Shown: positions 16,315 to 25,628, counted from the first letter of the stretch. The stretch is 64,000 bases of DNA from Streptomyces sp. JH34 (GCF_029428875.1 NZ_JAJSOO010000001.1:4526001-4590000); one strand, 5' to 3'. Made by a program: numbers and translations. The notes: generated from the sequence alone by a model not told the origin.

Positions 16315-16402
16315 CGACCCGGTACGCCCGTGTGCTGACGCCCCGTCCCCCGAAGGGACCTCAGCCGTTGCGGGCCTTCACGGGCCGGGGTGCACTGCCC
16401 CC

Positions 16403-17050
16403 ATGAGTACTGAACCACCGCCTCCGCCGCCCGACGACGACCCCTTCTCGAAGAGGCCGCCGCAGGGGCCTCCGAGCGGTTCGCCCTACGACAGCGGGCC
16501 GCCTCCGCCCCCGCCGCCGAACGACCCGTACGGCGGCGGTGGTCCCTACGGCGGTGCCGATCCACTGGCCGGCATGCCTCCGCTCGCCGAACCGGGCAAG
16601 CGGATCCTCGCCCGGCTGATCGACTTCCTCATCGTCTCGATCCCGCTGTACCTGATCTCGCTGCCCTTCGGCGGTGCGGTCGACGTCTCGGACGGCGGAG
16701 GCAACGACGACTTCGGCAACGCGGTGGGCAACGCCTACACCGGGCACCAGCTGGTCTGGTCGCTGATCGGCCTCGTCGTGTACGTCGCCTACGACACGTA
16801 CTTCACGCACAAGGACGGCCGGACACCGGGCAAGCGCCTGCTGAAGATGCGGGTCGCGATGCTCAACGACGGCTCGGTCCCCGATACGAGCTCCGCGCTG
16901 ATGCGTGCCGTCGTGCTCTGGCTCCCGGCGCTGCTGTGCTGCCCGTGCCTGTGGTGGCTCATCAACATCGTGCTGATGTTCACGGACAAGCCCTACCGGC
17001 AGGGTCTGCAGGACAAGGCGGGCAAGACCGTGGTCGTCACCGCCCCATGA
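16403..17050 (+). CDS. RDD-family membrane protein
   Basis: A 215-residue protein: about 60 residues of Pro/Asp/Gly-rich cytoplasmic tail, then an RDD domain with three to four membrane spans, beginning GKRILARLIDFLIVSIPLYL, with the DxxxxHKDGRTPGKRLL loop. It is a paralogue of the upstream RDD protein with a shorter tail, and the two may form one complex or result from duplication. ATG at 16403; the poor ribosome site suggests dependence on the upstream transcript. Molecular role unknown. Confidence 0.85.
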   Translation: MSTEPPPPPPDDDPFSKRPPQGPPSGSPYDSGPPPPPPPNDPYGGGGPYGGADPLAGMPPLAEPGKRILARLIDFLIVSIPLYLISLPFGGAVDVSDGGGNDDFGNAVGNAYTGHQLVWSLIGLVVYVAYDTYFTHKDGRTPGKRLLKMRVAMLNDGSVPDTSSALMRAVVLWLPALLCCPCLWWLINIVLMFTDKPYRQGLQDKAGKTVVVTAP

Positions 17051-17061
17051 GCGGCGGGAGT

Positions 17062-17352
17062 TCAGCGGCGCAGCGAGTGCTCACCGACACGGCGGCGCTG
17101 GGCGGCGGCGATCTCGATGTCCTCGATCGTGCGGTGCGTTCGGGCGGCGGTGGGCGGCGCCGTTGCCTTCCGGACCGTCTTCGTGCGGGCCGGGAGGGCC
17201 GTCGCCACCAGGAGGCCGAGCACCATCGCCGTGGTCCCGACGGCGGCGACACCGATGCCGGACTCCGTGCGGAACAGCAGCAGCATGGCGAGGGCGGAGA
17301 AGACGACGGTGGCCGAACCGTAGGAGAACTGTGCGGCAGTCGGACGCGGCAT
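17062..17352 (-). CDS. Small two-span membrane protein
   Basis: Ninety-six residues with two hydrophobic helices (about 11-27 and 33-53) and a basic, Thr/Arg-rich cytoplasmic tail containing RTHRTIEDIEIAAAQRRR. No family recognised. It is convergent with the second RDD gene (11 bases apart) and divergent from the M6 protease gene. The composition, hydrophobic pattern and ATG support a real gene; nothing shows its role. Confidence 0.65.
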   Translation of the reverse strand: MPRPTAAQFSYGSATVVFSALAMLLLFRTESGIGVAAVGTTAMVLGLLVATALPARTKTVRKATAPPTAARTHRTIEDIEIAAAQRRRVGEHSLRR

Positions 17353-17732
17353 GGCGGTATCCGTCCTCGGGGTGTCGGATGGGGGAGTCGCTCAACACGT
17401 TCGCACTGTCAATCGACTCTACGACGGTGGATGCCCGTGAGGAACCGGTAGTAAGCGTGACCTAACCCGCGGTACCGGTGCACGGGGGGCGCACTGAATC
17501 ACGTTCCTGCCGACGGGAGTTGCCGACGCGCCGGTCGGCGGACCGGCCGACCCGGAGGTGCGTCCGCATACCGGAAGAGGGCTCCCGCATAGTGCACTTG
17601 GTATGTGCAAGTCAAGATCTGTCTTTTCTCTCATAACTCCGATCGAATGTCGTCACTTGTGACGCGTTGAACGCGCGCGGCCCCGTGATACCCCCTGGCC
17701 GCGGACGCGAACGCTGGGGAGGACTGCATCAA
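17353..17732. other. Intergenic region before the M6 protease, with small palindromes
   Basis: 380 bases with no gene. The right half (17585-17680) is A+T-rich for this genome and holds CGTCAC-TT-GTGACG (17651-17664), directly followed by CGCGTT-G-AACGCG (17663-17675); also ATAGTGCACTT at 17589 and TATGTGCAAGT at 17602. These are candidate promoter or operator elements for the secreted protease, expected to be developmentally controlled. Confidence 0.45.
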
Positions 17733-20132
17733 GTGACCACTCAGAGACGGGCGCTGCGCGCAACCGCCGTAGCCGTGTGCCTGGCCGCCACCGCCGCGAC
17801 GGCCTCCGCCTTCGCCACGGCGCAGGCGGACGACAAGGCGCCGGCATCCGGCGCCACCACCGTGGACCGGCGCGACCCCGCACCGGTCAAGGCCCACGAG
17901 CACGACCTCGAAGGCCCCTTCAGCAAGGAGCAGGACGCCCAGCGTCAGGCCGCGCTGGAGCAGGTCCTGTCCGGGGAGAAGAAGGTGACCGCCAAGGGCG
18001 GTTCCAAGGTCGTCAAGCTCGGTAAGAGCAAGTACGTCGAGCTCGGCCGGGAGAAGACCGACAAGATCTTCACCATCCTCGTGGAGTTCGGCGACCAGGT
18101 CGACGACACCACGATGTTCGACCCGGACGGCGACGGCCCGAAGCCGCCGGTCAAGAAGTACGGCGGCACGCCCGGCCCGCTGCACAACGAGATAGCCGAG
18201 CCGGACCCGGCGAAGGACAACAGCACCGCCTGGCAGGCCGACTACGACCAGGCCCACTTCCAGGACCTCTACTTCGGTGAGGGCAAGGGCAAGGACTCGC
18301 TCAAGACGTACTACGAGAAGACGTCCTCCGGGCGCTACTCCGTCGACGGCGAGGTCTCCGACTGGGTCAAGGTCCCGTACAACGAGGCCCGCTACGGTTC
18401 GAACTACTGCGGTTCGACCAACTGCGCCAACGTCTGGGACACGGTCCGCGACGGCGTCAACGCCTGGGTCGCCGACCAGAAGGCGAAGGGCCGTACGCAG
18501 GCCGAGATCAAGGCCGACCTGGCGCAGTACGACCAGTGGGACCGCTACGACTTCGACGGTGACGGCGACTTCAACGAGCCCGACGGCTACATCGACCACT
18601 TCCAGCTGGTCCACGCCGGCGAGGACGAGTCCGCGGGCGGCGGCGCCGAGGGCACCAACGCCATCTGGGCGCACCGCTGGTACGCGTACGGCACCAACGC
18701 CGGCGCGACGGGCCCCGCGAACAACAAGGCCGGCGGCGCCGAGATCGGCGACACGGGCATCTGGGTCGGTGACTACACCGCGCAGCCCGAGAACGGCGGC
18801 CTGGGTGTCTTCGCCCACGAGTACGCCCACGACCTCGGCCTCCCGGACCTGTACGACACCTCCGGCGGCGGCGAGAACTCGGTCGGCTTCTGGTCGCTGA
18901 TGTCGGCGGGCTCCTGGCTCGGCACCGGCCAGGGCGAGATCGGCAACCTCCCCGGCGACATGACCGCCTGGGACAAGCTGCAGCTCGGCTGGCTCGACTA
19001 CGACACGGCCAAGGCCGCGACGAAGTCGACGCACAAGCTGGGTGTGTCGGAGTACAACACCAAGGACAAGCAGGCGCTCGTCGTCGAGCTGCCCGAGAAG
19101 GAAGTCACCACCACCGTCACGAAGCCCGCGCAGGGCTCGAAGCAGTGGTGGAGCGACATGGGCGACGACCTGTCGAACACCCTGACGCGCTCGGTCGACC
19201 TGACCGGCAAGACGTCCGCGTCGCTGGACCTGTCCGGCTGGTACGACATCGAGGCCGACTACGACTACCTCTACACCGAGGTCTCGGACAACGGCGGCAC
19301 CAGCTGGACCGCGCTCGACGGCACGGCGGACGGCAAGGCCATCCCGCGTGACGCCAGCGACAAGCCGGCCCTGACCGACGTGTCCGGCGCCGTCAAGAAG
19401 CTCTCGTTCCCGCTGGACGCCTACGCGGGCAAGAAGATCGACCTGCGCTTCCGCTACCAGACGGACGGCGGCGCGGGCGGCAAGGGCTTCACCGCCGACG
19501 CCATCACCGTCACCGCCGACGGCGCCGTGCTCTTCACGGACGACGCCGAGGGCGACGACAACGGCTGGACCGCCAAGGGCTTCTCGCGGATCGGTGAGTC
19601 GTTCACCAACGACTACCCGCAGTACTACATCGCCGAGAACCGCCAGTACGTCTCGTACGACAAGACCCTCGAGGTCGGCCCGTACAACTTCGGCTTCTCC
19701 ACCACCCGTCCGGACTGGGTCGAGCACTACTCGTACCAGAACGGCCTGATGGTGTGGCTCTGGGACACCTCCCAGAAGGACAACAACACCTCGCAGCACC
19801 ACGGCCAGGGCCTGATCCTTCCGGTGGACTCCCACGCCAAGCCGCTGAAGTGGACGAACGGCTCGCTCCTGCGCAACAAGATCCAGCCCTTCGACGCGCC
19901 GTTCAGCTGGTACCCGAACAAGGGCTTCACGCTGCACAACGCGGACGTCGCGCTGAAGATCAAGCCGTCGCTGGGCGTCCCCGCCTTCGACGACCGCAAG
20001 GGCACCTACTGGTACGAGGAGAACCCGACCGGAAGTGTCAAGGTCTCTGACACGAACACCCGGATCAGCATCGTGAACGAGCCGCTCAGCGGCTCGACGA
20101 TGACCGTGAAGGTCGGACCCTCGGGCAAGTAG
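17733..20132 (+). CDS. Secreted M6-family metalloprotease (immune inhibitor A type)
   Basis: A 799-residue exported protease. A Sec-type signal (TAVAVCLAATAATASAFA, about residues 9-27) is followed by a propeptide, then the zinc domain with HEYAHDLGLPD (His362, Glu363, His366), Ca-binding Asp-rich loops such as DFDGDGDFNEPDGY, and C-terminal beta domains that include a MAM/carbohydrate-binding-like module with TADAITVTADG. Family members degrade extracellular proteins; in Streptomyces this likely supports nutrient release during development. GTG at 17733 follows GGGGAGGA. No protease inhibitor gene lies beside it. A hairpin follows the stop. Confidence 0.92.
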   Translation: MTTQRRALRATAVAVCLAATAATASAFATAQADDKAPASGATTVDRRDPAPVKAHEHDLEGPFSKEQDAQRQAALEQVLSGEKKVTAKGGSKVVKLGKSKYVELGREKTDKIFTILVEFGDQVDDTTMFDPDGDGPKPPVKKYGGTPGPLHNEIAEPDPAKDNSTAWQADYDQAHFQDLYFGEGKGKDSLKTYYEKTSSGRYSVDGEVSDWVKVPYNEARYGSNYCGSTNCANVWDTVRDGVNAWVADQKAKGRTQAEIKADLAQYDQWDRYDFDGDGDFNEPDGYIDHFQLVHAGEDESAGGGAEGTNAIWAHRWYAYGTNAGATGPANNKAGGAEIGDTGIWVGDYTAQPENGGLGVFAHEYAHDLGLPDLYDTSGGGENSVGFWSLMSAGSWLGTGQGEIGNLPGDMTAWDKLQLGWLDYDTAKAATKSTHKLGVSEYNTKDKQALVVELPEKEVTTTVTKPAQGSKQWWSDMGDDLSNTLTRSVDLTGKTSASLDLSGWYDIEADYDYLYTEVSDNGGTSWTALDGTADGKAIPRDASDKPALTDVSGAVKKLSFPLDAYAGKKIDLRFRYQTDGGAGGKGFTADAITVTADGAVLFTDDAEGDDNGWTAKGFSRIGESFTNDYPQYYIAENRQYVSYDKTLEVGPYNFGFSTTRPDWVEHYSYQNGLMVWLWDTSQKDNNTSQHHGQGLILPVDSHAKPLKWTNGSLLRNKIQPFDAPFSWYPNKGFTLHNADVALKIKPSLGVPAFDDRKGTYWYEENPTGSVKVSDTNTRISIVNEPLSGSTMTVKVGPSGK

Positions 20133-20157
20133 TCGCCGAAGCACCAGGTCACAGCAT

Positions 20158-20193
20158 GATCGGCCGTCGCCCTCTAGCGGGCGGCGGCCGATC
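20158..20193 (+). terminator. Terminator after the M6 protease gene
   Basis: Fifteen-base arms 20158-20172 and 20179-20193 with one mismatch and a six-base loop, 26 bases after the protease stop. Confidence 0.75.
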
Positions 20194-20254
20194 GTGTTTA
20201 GGTGCGTCCTACCGGATCCTTATTGACACGAAGTCTTACGGGGGAGCACGAAGC

Positions 20255-20599
20255 ATGGCAGGCGGAGGTTTCTGCAGGTTGCCCAACGGCACCGTGGTGG
20301 TGGCACTGACCCTGAACGGCCCGGCGGGCGGCACGGGCCCCGGAGAGCAGGTGCGGGTGCTGGTGCACGCCGCGAACCGGGCGCGCGCCCTGACCAGGCT
20401 GCGCAACCTCGGAATGCGCGCCGTCTACCTCCGGGGCAACGCCCAGCCGCCGACCCCGGACGAGGTCACCGCGGTCCTGCACCACCCGGACGGGCTGCTC
20501 TGGCGCACCGCGCCCCAGACCGCCCAGGAGCTCTGGCATCCGATACGGGCACTGCTGGGGTCCGCCGGATACGCCGGGCCCGCCCGCCCGGCGGCCTGA
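20255..20599 (+). CDS. Conserved hypothetical actinobacterial protein
   Basis: A 114-residue soluble basic protein (MAGGGFCRLPNGTVVVAL...). ATG at 20255 follows GGGGGAG. It has an alpha/beta look with RVLVHAANRARALTRLRNLG and a DEVTAVLHHPDGLLWR stretch. I do not recognise the family. It is convergent with pncA and preceded by its own A+T-richer promoter zone (20195-20245). Codon bias is normal for the window, so it is coding. Confidence 0.65.
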   Translation: MAGGGFCRLPNGTVVVALTLNGPAGGTGPGEQVRVLVHAANRARALTRLRNLGMRAVYLRGNAQPPTPDEVTAVLHHPDGLLWRTAPQTAQELWHPIRALLGSAGYAGPARPAA

Positions 20600-20615
20600 G
20601 CGCGCCCGGCGGGGC

Positions 20616-21200
20616 TCAGACGACCGGCTTGCCCGACAGCTCCACCCCGGCGGTGCGCATCTCCTCCAGGGCCCGTCCCGTGGTCCCCTCGGCGACTCCC
20701 GCCGTCAGGTCCAGCAGCACGTGGGTGGCGAAACCCTCGCGGGCGGCGTCCAGCGCGGTGGCCCGCACGCAGTGGTCCGTGGCGATGCCGACGACGTCCA
20801 CGGCGGTGACGGACCGGTCCCGCAGCCACTGGGCGAGCCCGGTGCCGTTCTCGTCGACGCCCTCGAAGCCGCTGTACGCGGCGGCGTGCGCGCCCTTGTC
20901 GAAGACGGTGTCGATCGCTCCGGAGGCCACGGCGGGGGCGAAATTGGGGTGGAAGCCCACGCCCTCCGTGCCGGCGACGCAGTGCGGCGGCCAGGAGTGC
21001 TCGAAGTCGGGAGCCGAGGAGAAGTGGTCACCGGGATCGATGTGGTGGTCCCGGGTGGCCACGACGTGGCTGTAGCCGGGCTGGGCCTCGCCGATCAGGT
21101 CGGTGATGGCGGCGGCGACATCGGCGCCGCCCGCCACCGCGAGGCTGCCGCCCTCGCAGAAGTCGTTCTGAACGTCGACGACGATCAAGGCGCGATGCAT
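20616..21200 (-). CDS. pncA: Nicotinamidase
   Basis: A 194-residue isochorismatase-fold amidase that turns nicotinamide into nicotinate for NAD salvage. Catalytic residues are visible: Asp9 in LIVVDVQNDF, Lys in DTVFDKG, and Cys in GIATDHCVRATALDA; the metal site is RDHHIDPGDHF. ATG at 21200 starts exactly at the family N-terminus. The next gene upstream on the same strand is pncB, which uses the product, but a 236-base gap separates them, so they may have separate promoters. PncA also activates pyrazinamide where present. Confidence 0.93.
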   Translation of the reverse strand: MHRALIVVDVQNDFCEGGSLAVAGGADVAAAITDLIGEAQPGYSHVVATRDHHIDPGDHFSSAPDFEHSWPPHCVAGTEGVGFHPNFAPAVASGAIDTVFDKGAHAAAYSGFEGVDENGTGLAQWLRDRSVTAVDVVGIATDHCVRATALDAAREGFATHVLLDLTAGVAEGTTGRALEEMRTAGVELSGKPVV

Positions 21201-21436
21201 GACGGTTGTCCTTCGGTGGGGGTTCGGCATGTTCTGCGGACCGGTGCGGTGGGGATACCACCGAGCCTAGAGACTCGACGCACCCTGCGGGAGGGGGTGC
21301 ACGCATCGGCTCCCCTGCCTCCCGACACGCCCGACGGTGCGGCACCGGTTCCGGGGAGCACGCGCCGGCGGACTCCCCGGAACCGGACCGGCGCCCGGGG
21401 ACGGGGTGGGCAGGTCCCACGTGTACCCCGTGGGGC

Positions 21437-22765
21437 TCAGGCGTACTCCGTCGGCAGCACGGGCTCCCCGCGCGAGAGCTGCATCGCCGACATCGGCAGC
21501 CCGGCGCGCGCCGCGATGTGGCGCTCCCGCGCGGCCTCCAGCGGCTCGCGGGCGACGACCTCGCCGCCCCTGACCAGTTCCACCAGGAGCTGCCGGTCGG
21601 CCAGCTCCGCCGGGACGTCACCTGTGCCGATCACCTCCGCCTCGGCGACCCCGTGCTCGTCCAGCCGGCGTGCCGCCCACTTGCGGCCGCCCCTGGACGA
21701 CTTCGCGCCCAGCGACTTCTTCACCACCGGCAGCAGCGGATCCGCCGGATCGGCGGACCGCGAACGCGCCACCAGCTTGTAGACCATGGAGCACGTCGGG
21801 TGGCCGCTCCCGGTCACCAGCTGCGTGCCCACCCCGTACGCGTCGACCGGGGCGGCGGCCAGCGAGGCGATCGCGTACTCGTCCAGGTCGGACGTCACCA
21901 CGATCTTCGTCTCCGTGGCGCCCAGCTCGTCCAGCTGCTGACGCACCCGGTGCGCCACGAGCAGCAGGTCGCCCGAGTCGATCCGTACGGCCCCGAGCTC
22001 CGGCCCCGCGATCTCCACCGCCGTTCGGACCGCCTCGGTCACGTCGTAGGTGTCGACCAGCAGCGAGGTCCCCCGGCCCAGCGAGTCCACCTGGGCCTGG
22101 AACGCGTCCCGCTCGCTGTCGTGCAGCAGGGTGAAGGCGTGCGCGCTCGTCCCGACCGTCGGGATGTTGTAGCGGAAGCCCGCGGCGAGGTCCGATGTGG
22201 TGTGGAAGCCGCCGACGTACGCGGCGCGGGCCGACGCCACCGCCGACAGCTCGTGCGTGCGCCGGGCCCCCATCTCGATGAGCCGGCGTCCGCCCGCGGC
22301 GGCCGACATCCGGGACGCGGCGGCGGCGATCGCCGAGTCGTGGTTCAGGATCGACAGGATCACGGTCTCCAGCAGCACGCACTCCGCGAAGGAGCCCTCG
22401 ACCCGCAGGAGCGGCGAGCCCGGGAAGTAGACCTCGCCCTCCGGGTAGCCCCAGATGTCGCCGCTGAAGCGGTAGTCCGCCAGCCAGTCGACGGTGGGGG
22501 CGTCCACGACGTTCTGGTCGCGCAGGAAGGCGAGCATCTCGTCGTCGAAGTGGAAGTTCTCCACCGCGTCGAGCACGCGTCCGGTGCCCGCGACGACGCC
22601 GTAGCGCCGCCCCTCGGGCAGCCGGCGGGTGAAGGCCTCGAAGACGGAGCGCCGGTCCGCGGTGCCGGCCTTCAGTGCGGCCTGCACCATCGTGAGCTCG
22701 TACTGGTCGGTGAAGAGCGCGGTCGACGGCACACCGACCCGTCGCCCAAGGTCCGCTGAGTTCAT
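21437..22765 (-). CDS. pncB: Nicotinate phosphoribosyltransferase
   Basis: A 442-residue NAPRTase that makes nicotinate mononucleotide from nicotinate and PRPP. The start STALFTDQYELTMVQAAL, the phosphohistidine-region VGTSAHAFTLLHD and VRIDSGDLLLV are diagnostic. Together with pncA downstream it forms the Preiss-Handler entry to NAD. It is divergent from clpS with an 88-base gap containing a TCGTCA-N3-TGACGA palindrome that may control it. The neighbourhood pncB/clpS is conserved in mycobacteria. Confidence 0.95.
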   Translation of the reverse strand: MNSADLGRRVGVPSTALFTDQYELTMVQAALKAGTADRRSVFEAFTRRLPEGRRYGVVAGTGRVLDAVENFHFDDEMLAFLRDQNVVDAPTVDWLADYRFSGDIWGYPEGEVYFPGSPLLRVEGSFAECVLLETVILSILNHDSAIAAAASRMSAAAGGRRLIEMGARRTHELSAVASARAAYVGGFHTTSDLAAGFRYNIPTVGTSAHAFTLLHDSERDAFQAQVDSLGRGTSLLVDTYDVTEAVRTAVEIAGPELGAVRIDSGDLLLVAHRVRQQLDELGATETKIVVTSDLDEYAIASLAAAPVDAYGVGTQLVTGSGHPTCSMVYKLVARSRSADPADPLLPVVKKSLGAKSSRGGRKWAARRLDEHGVAEAEVIGTGDVPAELADRQLLVELVRGGEVVAREPLEAARERHIAARAGLPMSAMQLSRGEPVLPTEYA

Positions 22766-22786
22766 GCCAGGGATGCTACTCCCTAT

Positions 22787-22801
22787 TCGTCAAAGTGACG
22801 A
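22787..22801. promoter_or_regulatory. Palindrome TCGTCA-AAG-TGACGA between pncB and clpS
   Basis: A perfect 6-bp inverted repeat with a three-base centre, 22 bases upstream of the pncB start and 53 before clpS. NAD-salvage genes are often repressed by NrtR- or NiaR-type regulators binding such dyads; no regulator gene is adjacent, so the binder is unknown. Confidence 0.45.
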
Positions 22802-22853
22802 GATGGGGGCGCCGTTTGTGCGCGGGCCCCTCTCTGGTGGCAGCATGGGGTAG

Positions 22854-23162
22854 GTGAGCGTTGCTTCCCCCGTAGAGATCGAACGTCCCGAATCGGCCGA
22901 GGAGACCTTCGCCGTCCCTGAGCCCGATGTCCCATGGGTGACGCTGGTGCACAACGACCCGGTCAACCTCATGAGCTACGTGACGTATGTCTTCCAGGCC
23001 TACTTCGGCTACTCCAAGGACAAGGCGCACAAGTTGATGCTCGACGTCCACCAGAAGGGCCGCGCCGTCGTCTCCAGCGGCAGCCGCGAGGAGATGGAAC
23101 GCGACGTCCAGGCCATGCACGGATACGGGCTCTGGGCCACGCTGACCCAGGACCGCAACTGA
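22854..23162 (+). CDS. clpS: ClpS adaptor protein
   Basis: A 102-residue N-recognin that delivers N-degron proteins to ClpAP/ClpCP. The core PWVTLVHNDPVNLMSYVTYV carries the Asn-Asp and Met residues of the N-degron pocket, and the end KGRAVVSSGSREEMERDV binds the Clp chaperone. The first 25 residues are a flexible acidic tail as in other ClpS proteins. GTG at 22854 follows GGGGTAGG. The DUF2017 gene follows 43 bases later, the same pair as in mycobacteria. Confidence 0.95.
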   Translation: MSVASPVEIERPESAEETFAVPEPDVPWVTLVHNDPVNLMSYVTYVFQAYFGYSKDKAHKLMLDVHQKGRAVVSSGSREEMERDVQAMHGYGLWATLTQDRN

Positions 23163-23205
23163 CCCACCACCGCTGCCCTCCGTCCGAACCGTCATCGGAG
23201 AATTC

Positions 23206-23793
23206 ATGGCCGGCCACTTCGAGGCCACCCCAGGCGGCGGCGCGTCCGTCGCACTCGACGAGGTCGAGATCGCCATCCTGCGTTCGCTCGCCGTCCAGCT
23301 GCTCGAACTGATCGGCCCCGGCGACGAACCCGCCGAGGGCGACGACCCGCTCGCCGCGCTCTTCGCGGAGGGACCGAGCGAACCGCCCTCCGACCCGGCC
23401 CTGGCCAGGCTCTTCCCCGAGGCGTACGGCGACGAGGACAAGCAGCTGCGCGAGGCGTCCGCCGAGTTCCGCCGCTTCACCGAGAACGACCTGCGCACCC
23501 GCAAGCGCGAGGACGCCGTCGCCGTCGTGCGGTCGCTCGACGCCCTCGCGCCCGTGCCGGACGGCGGTGCGGTGCTCTCCCTCGCCGCCGAGGAGTGCCA
23601 CCACTGGCTGGGTACCCTCAACGACCTCCGGCTCACCATCGGCACCCGCCTGGAGGTGTCCGACGAGGACGAGGGCCAGGACGGTTCGCTCTACCGGCTC
23701 CCCGACAGCGATCCACGCAAGCCGATGGTCATGGCCTACCTCTGGCTCGGCGCGCTCCAGGAAACCCTCATCGAAACGCTGATGCCCGACTGA
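23206..23793 (+). CDS. DUF2017 protein, clpS partner gene
   Basis: A 195-residue acidic soluble protein of the DUF2017 family, recognisable by its conserved linkage to clpS and by the helical C-terminal block HHWLGTLNDLRLTIGTRL followed by MAYLWLGALQETLIETLM. Function unknown; persistent pairing with clpS suggests a role in Clp-dependent degradation. ATG at 23206; probably one transcript with clpS. Confidence 0.88.
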   Translation: MAGHFEATPGGGASVALDEVEIAILRSLAVQLLELIGPGDEPAEGDDPLAALFAEGPSEPPSDPALARLFPEAYGDEDKQLREASAEFRRFTENDLRTRKREDAVAVVRSLDALAPVPDGGAVLSLAAEECHHWLGTLNDLRLTIGTRLEVSDEDEGQDGSLYRLPDSDPRKPMVMAYLWLGALQETLIETLMPD

Positions 23794-24104
23794 GGTCACC
23801 GGGGTCCGCGGCTTCGCTCAACGGATGCTCAAATCCGAATAACGATCCCGTCACCTGAATGGCGTTCTTTGCAGCGCCTGGAAACGCTTGTCCGCTTTTT
23901 CCTGTGGTGTGCGCCACATAATGTCCGTCGGGCTCGCCCGGCGGCCGTGATAAATCTTCACGACCGCCCGGGGACGCCACCCCTGTCCCCGGGGGCGCTA
24001 CAAGCCGGCCGAACGCCGGCGGCACTCCATCCATATCCGGGGGGATCAGGACCTGATCCGACGCCGACGACGGCGCGGATCGGCGTGGAGAAAGGCGCAC
24101 CACC
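23794..24104. other. Leader region of the amino-acid permease gene
   Basis: 311 bases with no gene. Contains an A+T-rich stretch (23878-23965) with CATAAT and TGATAAAT that could include the promoter, the dyad GCCGGC-N5-GCCGGC (24004-24020), and a perfect 17-bp palindrome GGATCAGG-A-CCTGATCC at 24043-24059, 45 bases before the permease ATG. The last is the best operator candidate. Confidence 0.5.
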
Positions 24105-25535
24105 ATGACATCGGCGCAGGTCGACAACGGACAGGCGGACGGCCCGAAGGCCGTCGACGCCCCGGCGGGCGAGGGTTACCAGCGCGGCCTGGGAGCCCGT
24201 CAGATCCAGATGATCGCCATCGGCGGGGCCATCGGCACGGGGCTCTTCCTCGGTGCGGGCAAAGCCATCGACAGGGCCGGACCCAGTCTCATCCTGGCCT
24301 ACGCCATCGCGGGCCTGGTCATCTTCTTCATCATGCGCGCCCTGGGCGAACTCCTCATGTACCGCCCGGTGTCCGGCTCCTTCTCGGAGTACGCACGCGA
24401 ATTCCTCGGCCCCTTCTTCGGATTCGTGACCGGCTGGACGTACTGGCTCTTCTGGGTCGTCACCGGAATCACCGAAGTCACCGCTGCCGCCACCTATATG
24501 ACGTACTGGTGGAATATCCCGCAGTGGCTGTCCGCACTGGTCTTCACCGTCATTCTCTACGGCGCCAACCTGATCTCCGTGAAGCTCTTCGGCGAGCTCG
24601 AGTTCTGGTTCTCCATGGTCAAGGTCACCGCGATCCTCGGCATGATCCTCATCTGCGCAGGTGTGCTCACGGTCGGCTTCTCCGACGCCGGTGACACCGC
24701 GACCGTCGCCAACCTGTGGAACGACGGCGGCTTCTTCCCCGAAGGCATCGGCGGCACGCTGATGACCCTCCAGATCGTGATGTTCGCGTTCCTCGCCGTC
24801 GAGCTCGTCGGCGTCACCGCCGGTGAGTCCAAGGACCCCAAGACCGTCCTGCCCAAGGCCATCAACACCGTGCCGTGGCGCATCGCGGTCTTCTACGTCG
24901 GCGCGCTGATCATGATCCTCTCGGTGGTCCCCTGGAGCACCTTCAAGCCGGGCGTCTCCCCGTTCGTCGCCGCCTTCGAGCAGATGGGCCTCGGGATCGG
25001 CGCGGCGATCGTCAACTTCGTCGTGCTCACCGCCGCGCTCTCCTCCTGCAACTCCGGCATGTACTCCACCGGCCGCATGCTGCGCGACCTCGCGATCAAC
25101 GGCCAGGGCCCGAAGGCCTTCACCAAGCTGACGAAGAACGGCCTCCCGCTGGTCGGCACCACCTTCTCCGCCGCGCTGATGCTCGTCGGCGTCTGGATCA
25201 ACTACCAGTGGCCCGGCGAAGCGTTCAACTACGTCGTCTCCTTCGCGACCATCTCCGGCATGTGGGCCTGGATCATGATCCTGGTCTGCCAGATCCGCTT
25301 CCGCTCCAAGGCCGACCGGGGCGAGCTGCCCCAGTCCACCTTCAAGGCACCCGGAGCGCCCTTCAGCAGCTGGTTCGCCCTCGCCTTCATCGGCCTCGTC
25401 ATCGCCATGATGGCCATCGACAAGGACGCCAGGATCTCGCTGTACTGCGCACCGCTGTGGGGCCTCATCCTGGGCGTCTCCTACCTGGTGCTCAAGGCCC
25501 GCAACCCCGACAACAAGGCCTTCGCCAAGCGCTGA
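24105..25535 (+). CDS. APC-family amino-acid permease
   Basis: A 476-residue, 12-span amino-acid/proton symporter of the AAT group (GabP, AnsP, ProY relatives). Diagnostic stretches are QIQMIAIGGAIGTGLFLGAG in span 1 and FEFWFSMVKV-like sequence before span 6 (here GELEFWFSMVKV). Specificity within the group (GABA, proline, asparagine, Phe) cannot be read by eye. It stands alone, with a 311-base leader that includes a palindrome and a strong terminator after the stop. ATG at 24105 follows GAGAAAGG. Confidence 0.92.
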   Translation: MTSAQVDNGQADGPKAVDAPAGEGYQRGLGARQIQMIAIGGAIGTGLFLGAGKAIDRAGPSLILAYAIAGLVIFFIMRALGELLMYRPVSGSFSEYAREFLGPFFGFVTGWTYWLFWVVTGITEVTAAATYMTYWWNIPQWLSALVFTVILYGANLISVKLFGELEFWFSMVKVTAILGMILICAGVLTVGFSDAGDTATVANLWNDGGFFPEGIGGTLMTLQIVMFAFLAVELVGVTAGESKDPKTVLPKAINTVPWRIAVFYVGALIMILSVVPWSTFKPGVSPFVAAFEQMGLGIGAAIVNFVVLTAALSSCNSGMYSTGRMLRDLAINGQGPKAFTKLTKNGLPLVGTTFSAALMLVGVWINYQWPGEAFNYVVSFATISGMWAWIMILVCQIRFRSKADRGELPQSTFKAPGAPFSSWFALAFIGLVIAMMAIDKDARISLYCAPLWGLILGVSYLVLKARNPDNKAFAKR

Positions 25536-25591
25536 CCCGCGCGACGGCAGCCCCCGGGACACCGCCGCCCCAACGGCTCTGTCCGGCATAC

Positions 25592-25628
25592 GGGCCCCCG
25601 CGTACCACTCCTCGGTACGCGGGGGCCC
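25592..25628 (+). terminator. Terminator after the amino-acid permease
   Basis: Perfect 15-bp stem (25592-25606 with 25614-25628), seven-base loop, followed by a pyrimidine-rich run. It ends 20 bases before the mec start, so mec has its own short promoter or depends on read-through. Confidence 0.9.

Noticed and set aside
17631..20144. 837-codon open frame antisense to the M6 protease gene
   Set aside because: A high-G+C codon-bias shadow: Val/Leu/Arg/Gly-rich, no domain, and the opposite strand encodes a clear protease.
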